Assembly: GCF_030272615.1 (NCBI RefSeq)
Contig: NC_081406.1
Span: 241,987,718 to 242,051,717, forward strand
Length of the DNA stretch: 64,000 nt
Direction of reading: 5' to 3'
Source: Cryptomeria japonica
Taxonomy: Eukaryota > Streptophyta > Pinopsida > Cupressales > Cupressaceae
The notes below the pieces were generated by a model. It was not told where the DNA came from. It saw nothing but the letters and a program-made list of their open reading frames with translations, and did no database searches. This document shows, piece after piece, positions 57,330 through 64,000 of the stretch (positions are counted from its first letter, which is position 1; the number at the start of each line of letters is the position of its first letter). The translations under genes were made by a program, and so were the position numbers.

Positions 57330-57880
57330 ACCTTTGACATTTTGCCACTTAAACACTTTCACGTCTATAACAAAATCACAAAATCTTGTTTTTGTGCCAC
57401 ATTCACTACTTTTGTCAATTTGGTAATTTGGCCTTTTATATGTGGAATCACAAAATTTTTTCTGTTCTTTCATTGGAGGCATTTTGCCATTTTTTCCATG
57501 TTGTATATTTGACAATTTTTAAGGTAAAACTATAAAATTGGAACTACTTTTCCCGTTTGACCAAAAGTTGCGCTTTTTTGCTATTGGAGCCATTTTGCCA
57601 ATTTGCAATTTCAAAGGTAAAATTGTTAAACTTGTGTTTTTGAGCCCTTGGGGCCATGCTGCCAATTTGACTGAAAGTCACACTTTTTGGCTATTAGAGC
57701 CATTTTGATATTTGGCAATTTTTAAGGTAAAATTGTAAAAATCATATTTTTGTACCCTTGGAGCCACACTACCCATTTGATTGAAAGTTGTCTTTTTTTG
57801 CCAATGGAGCCATTTGTGGCCATTTTGCCAATTTGGCAATTTCTAAGGTAAAACCATGAAAATTGTGTTTTCATTTCCTT
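57330..57880 (+). repeat. degenerate tandem repeat of about 115-125 bp
   Basis: At least four imperfect units, each with TTGGAGCCATTTTGCCAATTTG, then AATTTTTAAGGTAAAATTGT, then a TTTTTGAGCCCTTGG-type part and a GACTGAAAGTTGCACTTTT-type part. Similar words occur at about 48940-49085 on the other side of the copia element, so the copia may have split a longer array. Confidence 0.65.
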
Positions 57881-58038
57881 GAAACCAGTCTATGACTAGG
57901 ATATTGCTATCAGGAAACTGTGTAGTATTCGAGTCAAACTCATTGACCCATGTTTCATCAGTAGTGGTTCTCAAGAACCCATCTATCATGAGAGTGAATT
58001 GTACACTAGCACTCATTGCATCTAGGTGATGCTCACAG

Positions 58039-58115
58039 AGGTGAAGCATTGGGCCTTCCCGGGAGGTCACCCATTCCAATGCTACTCCAACTCAAGCGCG
58101 CTTAACCATGGAGTT
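58039..58115 (-). other. 5S rRNA-derived sequence, copy 1
   Basis: Minus strand contains GGTTAAGCGCGCTTGAG, AATGGGTGACCTCCCGGGAAG and AATGCTTCACC, matching the 3-prime two thirds of plant 5S rRNA including the C box. Not a full gene. Confidence 0.7.
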
Positions 58116-58396
58116 TCCGCCAAGGTTAAGCCTAGCTAGATTGCTACACCATTTGCAAAACCTTCAACAAATGTTGTGCCTTATGAACCATTCATTATAG
58201 AGCCCCTTTTAGCTCATCAATTGATAAGTAGGATATATTTTCCACAACAAGTAAAATTATGATATTTCTATTAGGATTCAACTGTGTAGTTTTTGGGCCA
58301 AACTCATTGACCCGTGTTTCATGAGTAACAAGAACCCATCTCTTATGAGAATGAATGGTACACTTAGCACTCATTGCATCTAGGTGATGCTCATAG

Positions 58397-58460
58397 AGGT
58401 GAAGCATTGGGCCTTCCTGGGAGGTCACCCATCCTAGTACTTATCCAACTCAAGCCTACT
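58397..58460 (-). other. 5S rRNA-derived sequence, copy 2
   Basis: Minus strand contains AAGTACTAGGATGGGTGACC and TCCCAGGAAGGCCC. It is closer to 5S rRNA in the C-box region than copy 1, but shorter. Confidence 0.7.
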
Positions 58461-58468
58461 TCCAATAA

Positions 58469-58639
58469 TTCACCGGTCACAATGAGGAAGTAGCTCGACA
58501 ATTTGCCCAAACATTTAAGGACAATGTAGCAATGGTAAAGGGCTTGCGAGTGGCTGTTACAGTAGCAACCATTGCCGAAATCACAAGGTTAGTGGCTGAA
58601 GAAGCCTTTCCAAATTACCATGATGCACTCTTTGTTTGA
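58469..58639 (+). pseudogene. gag-like fragment
   Basis: A 56-codon open frame reads FTGHNEEVARQFAQTFKDN, then RVAVTVATIAEITRLVAEEA and a TGA. The style (HNEEVARQFA ... VTxATIAEITRL) resembles the N-terminal part of some gymnosperm gypsy gag proteins. I cannot place it with certainty. Confidence 0.4.
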
Positions 58640-59189
58640 ACAGAGTTCACAAAACCCAAGTGACTCATAACTGGAATCCTCCTCCCAAGGCACAAAATGC
58701 ATTTCCCTACCATGGAGTTGGGCACATGTTGCTACTTATGTCATCTAGTATCTGACTTGTGAAGCAAGACTTTTCCTATTATATTCGACCTCTTTAAGTT
58801 TCTCAACCAACTGAGACACACTCACCTTGTCAATGTTCTTAATTACCTCTGTCATTTGCTCTCTCACATGGCCTTGGAGTTTCAAAAAGGTAATGCTACG
58901 ACTCTACCCCACTACTGTCTGATTCAGTTGCTAGTGAAAAGAAGTTTGAATGTTCAATTCCCAATATGTCATGGGATGAGTTTTTGGCAAAGAAGAAAGT
59001 AAGGGGCGAAATTTGGACCCCATGGTTAGTCATTAACATTCAAATAGATTGCCTGAATGAGTGTCCATGGGGTTGAGCAAAAAGAATGAAAATATAGCGA
59101 ACTTGTAGGATCCTCTGTTTCTGAAGCCTTTGCATCTCATGCAATCTCTCCCGTAGGAGAACCACCCCTAGAACAAACAGGCTCTTTTG
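58640..59189. other. no recognisable gene
   Basis: Left flank of the gypsy element; short frames only. Confidence 0.4.
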
Positions 59190-59419
59190 TGTAATGTCCC
59201 CTTCTCAGCGATGTTCATTCAATGGTCTAGTGGCCTATTCTGGAGACCCGTATGCTGTTTGGAAAGGAGAATTAGGGTTTCCAACTTTTGAGGAGTTTTG
59301 CACGATCTTTTTAGGGTTTGTTAGGAGGGAATTCTTCAGTTCTGCTTATGGTTTCCTTCTGGGTTTTCCATGAATTCCAGGGTGGCATAACATGCAATTG
59401 ATTCTACAGTGAAGTGTGA

Positions 59420-59439
59420 ACTTACTATTTTTAGTAAGT
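59420..59439 (+). promoter_or_regulatory. LTR palindrome, copy 1
   Basis: ACTTACTATTTTTAGTAAGT, perfect. Confidence 0.8.
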
Positions 59440-59533
59440 TAGGGTTTGGTTGACTGGATGGTACAATGTTACTGAGCTTTCCAAGCGCTTTCTCTGGGTG
59501 CAAAGATCATGTTTTTCAGAGCAATATTTCATG

Positions 59534-59553
59534 ACTTACTATTTTTAGTAAGT
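59534..59553 (+). promoter_or_regulatory. LTR palindrome, copy 2
   Basis: ACTTACTATTTTTAGTAAGT, perfect, 114 bases after copy 1. The same spacing is found in the solo LTR. Confidence 0.8.
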
Positions 59554-60814
59554 GGCAGTTTGAGCATTTCTAATTTTGGCAGGCTTGGATAGGGTCCTAA
59601 TCTAGTCCAGTTCAGTGGTTTTCATCGCACAACTTCATCCTTGATTTTGATAATCAGTATTGGAATTATAAGTTATTTAATTAAATATTATTTCCTTATC
59701 CTAAGGTTTAATATTTAATTATTTTATTACTGATTAATGCTATTGAGAATTGTGCATAATATGATTTGCCAAAGTTTGCTAGTCAAAATATTTGTGTTAT
59801 GAAGGAGGACACCAAAGTGAATGTGGAGACTTTATTTTTATTTAACCAAGTATATTTTCATGCCAAAAATCGTGGTCCTCTTGCTAGGCGTGGTTTTGAC
59901 TTAGGGGGGATGCCACACTTGGGTCCACTTTGGAAATAAAATGCAAATTTCAAGGGGCGAATTTGGAGGCATTTGGATTTGAATTTCAGACTTGGACATC
60001 TATATATACAGGTGCTTGGGTCCTCATTTCATCATTCAAAGAAATTATAATGTTATGCTGTCTGAGTGACTCCAAACTTCTTCGAGGGTGAAAACCTTCT
60101 AGATTATCCTTTGCAGTTTCGAGTGTGAGACATCACTCCTAGCTGTGGTTCGATTGTGTGGATTGCTTGGTGTTCTTGAGGATTGCATGTGTGGATTTGG
60201 AGAGTTTGTTTGCTGCTGTGACTTTTTGGTGTTGCTGGTTTTGGTGTAGCTGAAGCGATCTTCTGTTCATATCTCCCTGCCTGTTGACCATCTCATTCTG
60301 GTTATTGGCTCTAAAGTTTCCTACCACCAAGGCGATGAGGTCTACCAATTTTATAGCCGCAAGTTTGTTGATTTGGAATTATTGTTGCTAATCGAACTTT
60401 TTCAGCTGTGACACTTTTTCATTGTTGCTTGGGATGCGTGCTGCTGTCATTTGGGCTTGAAGTTGCAGGTTTGAGGTTCTAAAATATTTGCTTAAGTCAT
60501 TGGGTTCGTTTGCTTTTGATTTGGTGTGATTTCGAGTTGATTTGATTTAGTTATGAGCATTTTGGTGTTTCCGGTAGTGGCTGGTTTGCGTGTTATGCAA
60601 TTTTAGAATTAAGAACAACAGTAGTTGTTTATGCTTGAAGTGGGTTTGATATTAGTTTTCAGTTGTGATCAGCATTGTTCTTCTATTCTAATCTCTTCTC
60701 ACTATTTTGTAAGATTGAGTAGTAGTACTATCAACCACTTCTGGATTGTAAGCATACCCGCTGTAAAGTGGAAGAGGCTGGCTTGCCGCTTAAATTTGAT
60801 ATGTGTAACTCAGT

Positions 60815-61015
60815 CCTCCCGTTGCATAAGCGGTTGAGTGATATTTGTTTGTAATGGTCCTCCCGCTGCATAAGCGGTTGAGTGATATTTGTTTGTAATG
60901 GTCCTCCTGCTGCATAAGCGGTTGAGAGATAACTGCTGTAATGATCCTCCCGCTGCATAAGCAGTTGTGTTGAGCGTTGTTATGTGTGTTCAGTCCTCCC
61001 GCTGAAATATTGCGG
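60815..61015 (+). repeat. tandem repeat with CCGCTGCATAAGCGG stem units
   Basis: About five units of 40-50 bases: GTCCTCCCGCTGCATAAGCGG, then TTGAGTGATATTTGTTTGTAAT. Each unit contains a short inverted repeat CCGCT/AGCGG around GCATA, with variants. Related units (CCCGCTGAAATATTGCGG, CCGCTGTAAAGTGG) flank the block and occur in the solo LTR near 55980-56180. Confidence 0.75.
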
Positions 61016-61308
61016 TGCTTTGGAGTGTTTGTTCTCTTTGCTGGTTTATCGCCAAGTTGCTTTGTTTATCGGCTGGATAAGCGGAAGGGGCTGGCTTTCC
61101 ACCCATTATTGTATTTAGTACTTCAGCAGTTCGCTACTAATGATCCCCTGTTGCTGTATTCTCTCACCCTCCCAGTTTGGGCTCTCGGTGATCAAAAGGT
61201 GTAGGGTTCGTTCTTGCTGGTTTTGGATTTCTTAGTCTAACCCTAACAGGTGTGGTTGTGTGTGTAATCTTGTTAAAAAATAAAAAAAAATTAAGGGGAA
61301 TATTACAG

Positions 61309-61320
61309 TGGTATCAGAGC
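61309..61320 (+). other. primer binding site
   Basis: TGGTATCAGAGC one base after the LTR end (initiator-Met type). Confidence 0.88.
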
Positions 61321-61354
61321 CACACATCCTGCCAGCCTGTGTGACAGGGGTTCC

Positions 61355-62687
61355 ATGAATGACAGAGATATCAAATACTACAACCGGGAACGTAGAACAT
61401 AGCAGTATCAGATACCGTCAGTGCCAGTGGAAGAGACCTTTTCAGAGGTCTTGAGAAACAGAGAGAAAGAGGTTGATTCAACAGATTCAATGGGAGAAAG
61501 GTTGTTTGGTCAGAATGAGGCAGCAATGGCTGTAGAGAAAATGGAAAAGAAGTTTGACACTATGATGGACATGATGTCCTAGATGATAGCCACTTTTAGA
61601 CAAAATGCTGGAGGAGGGCAAACCCAAGATCAAAATCTGAACATGAGTGGTAATAATGCCAGCACTTCCAACAACTCCGGTGGTAATGGAAATGGTGGCA
61701 ACAATGGTAGCGATAGTAATGGAATGCCTGTTGGATCGGTGACGTGGCCATTGCAACCAGTTTTCCTTCCAAGGGAAACGCCACCTCCTGAAGTTGAAAC
61801 CCTTGTACTTGAGGAGATCCAGGCTAGTTTCGTGGAGTATGCAGCTTTTCCACAAGAGATTCGAAATGTCTCGTCTCTTGATCAATACATGAATCGGAAG
61901 AAGAGGAGGGAAGGAAGGTATGACAATCGATACTCCACTCCAATAGACTATCATCAAGCTCTTGGGAAGGTTACTCTAGCACACTTTGATGGAATCAGTA
62001 AGAGCACAACTACAGCGTGGGTGCAGAAGTTGGACAATTACTTGTCCTTTAGGCCTATGCTTGAAGAAGAGGCCATCAAGTTCGCCACTTTGCACTTAGA
62101 TGGAGTTGCTCATGAATGGTGGTACCATGGGTTGGTCACCCTTGGTCATAACGATCAATACCTATGCTGAACTCACCAACAAGTTGATTGAAAGATTTGA
62201 TACCAAGGATCCGGAGGTGAAGTTTAGAGAGCTTGCACAACTCAAACAACAGGGCTCTTTGGATACTTTCATAACTGAGTTTCAAAGTCTTTCAGTTATG
62301 GTTAGTAGTATCTCTGAGAAGAGGTTAGTGGTCCTATTTATTGAGGGACTTGAAGAACCGTTGAAAGGCTGGGTGAAAGCCTTTGACCCGCCCACCTTGG
62401 TTGATGCAATCAAGAAGGCTAGGAGCATGGAGATGGCTGCCCCTAAGTCTAAATTTCAGTCAAAGCCTTTCTCATTTCGTAAAGACAAGAAGAAATTTTT
62501 TAATGAGCCTAAGAAGTTCCTCTCCCGGATGGATGATGAGCTCCGTCAAGAGCTTCAGAGAAAGAACCTGTGTTATTCTTGCAAAGAACCTTGGGTTCCG
62601 GGTCACAGATGCGATGTGAAGAGTAATGCTCGTCAAATGGAAGCATATTCAGTTGATGGATCAGATTCTAAAAATTCAGAACAATAG
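61355..62687 (+). pseudogene. gypsy gag with zinc knuckle, frameshifted
   Basis: ATG at 61355 (MNDRDIKYYNRER). A Gly/Asn/Ser-rich stretch lies near 61650. The gag core LAHFDGISKSTTTAWVQKLD leads to HLDGVAHEWWYHGL. A one-base shift near 62150 moves to the frame with YAELTNKLIERFDTKDPEVKF, LAQLKQQGSLDTFITEFQSL and GLEEPLKGWVKAF. The knuckle CYSCKEPWVPGHRC is at about 62572. TAG stops lie near 61409 and 61580, and the frame ends with a TAG at 62685. Confidence 0.9.
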
Positions 62688-63424
62688 CTTGATTCAGAGG
62701 GAAGTGAGTATGTAGAGGCTCCAGAAGGGCTTGAAAGTGATGATGAAGATAGAGGTATAGTTGCCCAACTCTCTAGCTTCCACAAGAATGAGTCATTCAG
62801 AGTTCGAGGGGCATTGGGAGAGCATCGACTTGTTGCTCTAATTGACACCATAGCAACTCACAACTTCATTGACGTTAGAATTGTCACCAAGAGAGGCCTT
62901 ATCACTGATAAGTTGAAGACTTCAAGGTCATGGTGGCTGATGGGTCAACCATTTGTTGCGAACGGATGGTTTCAAACATGTCAATGAAGCTTGTTAACTA
63001 TGAAGTCAAGGATGACTTCTATGTTGTCAATATTGGAGGGACTGTTGATGTGGTCCTTGGCATTCAGTGGCTGCGATCTCTTGGTGAGATCACTCTTAAC
63101 TTGCAAACCATGGAGTTAAAGTTCATGTCTGAAGGGAAGAAGGTAGTTTTGCGAGGGATGTCTAATGGAGGCCCACATATTGTATCCCTGAAGACGATGG
63201 AGAGGCTGATCCGCCATAACCAAGTGGGGTGGGCAGCAGAGTGTTTGATAATGTCGTCAAATCCATTAGAAGTCAAGGGCAGCTACTTTGTTGATATTCT
63301 AGCTCTAATCACAAACAAGAGCAAGGTCCTTGGAAATCCACCTCTTAGATCTCCCGAGTCTATGGTCATGCCATCTAACTCCCCTGAAGAGAAGAGAAGC
63401 TATCTTGATGATATCAAGCTTTGA
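62688..63424 (+). pseudogene. gypsy protease region, frameshifted
   Basis: After gag the frame continues to LVALIDTIATHNFID near 62845, the protease motif (usually DSGATHNFI; Asp kept, Ser and Gly replaced). A second frameshift near 62927 leads to MVADGSTICCERMV and DFYVVNIGGTVDVVLGIQWL, the typical following block. It ends at a TGA (63422-63424). Confidence 0.85.
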
Positions 63425-63479
63425 TTTCAAAGAGGAGTAAGGTGTTTGAGAATCCACCTCCAGATAGAAGGAACTAAGC

Positions 63480-64000
63480 CTATCATGACTACTCCTTATG
63501 GATACCCAAAGAAGCAGAAGGACGAGATTAAGAAAGCCATTAAGGAGCTGTTAGACATGGGTTACATTAGGCCAAGCAAGAGCCCTTTTGCTTTGGCTAT
63601 TGTATTGGTGAAATAGAAGGATGGGACCATGCGTATGTGCGTGGATTACCGACCCCTAAATCAGAAAACCATCAAGAATTGGTACCCTATTCCGAGGTTT
63701 GATGAGCTCATTGATGAGCTACATGGTGCTGTCTACTTCTCCAAGATAGATCTCAGATCGGGCTACCATCAAATTAGAATGAGGGCATCTGATATTGAGA
63801 AGACTGCTTTCAGATGCCATTTTGGGCATTTCGAATTTCTAGTCATGCCTTTTGGCTTGACTAACGCTCCTGCCACATTCCAGTCTTGCATAAACAAGAT
63901 CTTTTAGATGCAGTTGAGGAATTTTGTTCTCATATTCTTTGATGACATCCTCATCTTCAACAAGTCTTGGAAGGAGCACTTGCAACACTTAGATGAAATT
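63480..64000 (+). pseudogene. gypsy reverse transcriptase, N-terminal half, runs off the window
   Basis: TTPYGYPKKQKDEIKKAIKEL, GYIRPSKSPFALAIVLVK, then [55 protein letters not shown] and FFDDILIFNKSW (catalytic FDDIL). In-frame TAG at about 63616 and 63905. Both are single changes that leave the frame intact. Confidence 0.92.

Larger units (their letters stand above)
57898..58468 (-). mobile_element. two Cassandra-type, 5S rRNA-bearing copies (old TRIM remnant)
   Basis: Copies from about 57899 and about 58260 are collinear with a 358-361 base offset, and each ends in a 5S rRNA-derived part (58039-58115 and 58397-58460, minus strand). In 5S the internal control region contains GGATGGGTGACCTCCTGGGAA; copy 2 keeps GGATGGGTGACCTCCCAGGAA. 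Cassandra TRIMs carry 5S sequence in both LTRs with similar spacing. I could not find a primer site or polypurine tract between the copies, so a tandem duplication of one LTR is also possible. Confidence 0.65.
59190..61307 (+). repeat. 5-prime LTR of the plus-strand gypsy element
   Basis: TGTAATGTCCCCTTCTCAG ... GGGAATATTACA, 2118 bases. U3 carries two palindromes. The TATA box TATATATA is at about 60001-60008, followed by ACAGGTGCTTGG. R/U5 carries AGACATCACTCCTAGCTGTGG and a tandem block at 60815-61015. It is collinear with the solo LTR at 54487-56395. Confidence 0.9.
59190..64000 (+). mobile_element. Ty3/gypsy LTR retrotransposon, 5-prime part, plus strand
   Basis: LTR 59190-61307, primer site 61309-61320, gag, protease and RT in order, leaving the window inside RT. 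Protein motifs (Retrotrans_gag, CX2C...HX..C knuckle, ATHNFID-like protease, chromovirus-type RT) are of the Del/Tekay kind. Several frameshifts and stops make it inactive. The 3-prime half and the target duplication are outside the window. Confidence 0.9.

Overview
The window looks like plant nuclear DNA, most likely from a gymnosperm. The only ordinary cellular gene I recognise is the 5-prime end of a plant-type glutamine-dependent NAD+ synthetase (two coding exons, 37743-39622). Almost everything else is old, nested LTR retrotransposons and their fragments. The plant assignment rests on the NAD synthetase exons, plant copia and gypsy domains, initiator-Met primer sites, a plant mobile domain gene and a Cassandra-type 5S sequence. 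The gymnosperm guess rests only on the density and age of nested LTR elements and on large introns.

Left part (1-13895). A minus-strand gypsy element (gag running off the left edge, 5-prime LTR 3053-3820) sits inside the gag of a plus-strand copia element (3821 to about 9096). That copia abuts a second minus-strand gypsy fragment (LTR 10631-11713). This in turn sits in an AT-rich LTR fragment that also holds a 5-prime-truncated LINE (11961-13764).

Centre left (14525-27354). One complete LTR retrotransposon of about 12.8 kb lies on the minus strand, with two LTRs of about 1.3 kb, a perfect 5-bp target duplication (GGAAT), primer site and polypurine tract. It has a reduced gag and no pol that I can find. 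On the opposite strand it carries a decayed plant mobile domain gene with its own TATA box and a GT-AG intron. To its right are a gypsy gag-protease scrap, a repeat-rich LTR from 27821, and part of an LTR from 32056 with palindromes.

Centre (36041-49778). The NAD synthetase 5-prime end is followed by fragments related to the 12.8-kb element. A small LTR element (41633-43902, two 168-bp LTRs) has no retroviral genes and instead holds retrocopied pieces of an MSI1-type WD40 histone chaperone fused to a ClpP-like C-terminus. If the NAD synthetase gene is intact, everything after 39622 is inside its second coding-region intron or a later one.

Right part (49779-64000). A minus-strand copia element (49784-57229, 182-bp LTRs) has been hit by a solo gypsy LTR (54487-56395) and by a 334-bp miniature LTR element (56510-56843). 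Each 135-bp LTR of the miniature element contains a tRNA-like Pol III sequence. About 1 kb further on are two 5S rRNA-derived copies of Cassandra type. The window ends in a plus-strand gypsy element (LTR 59190-61307, gag, protease, start of RT) of the same LTR family as the solo copy.

The most notable items are the tRNA-bearing miniature LTR element, the LTR element with two captured genes, the intron-containing antisense mobile-domain gene, and a pairwise-conserved palindrome repeated in one LTR family.
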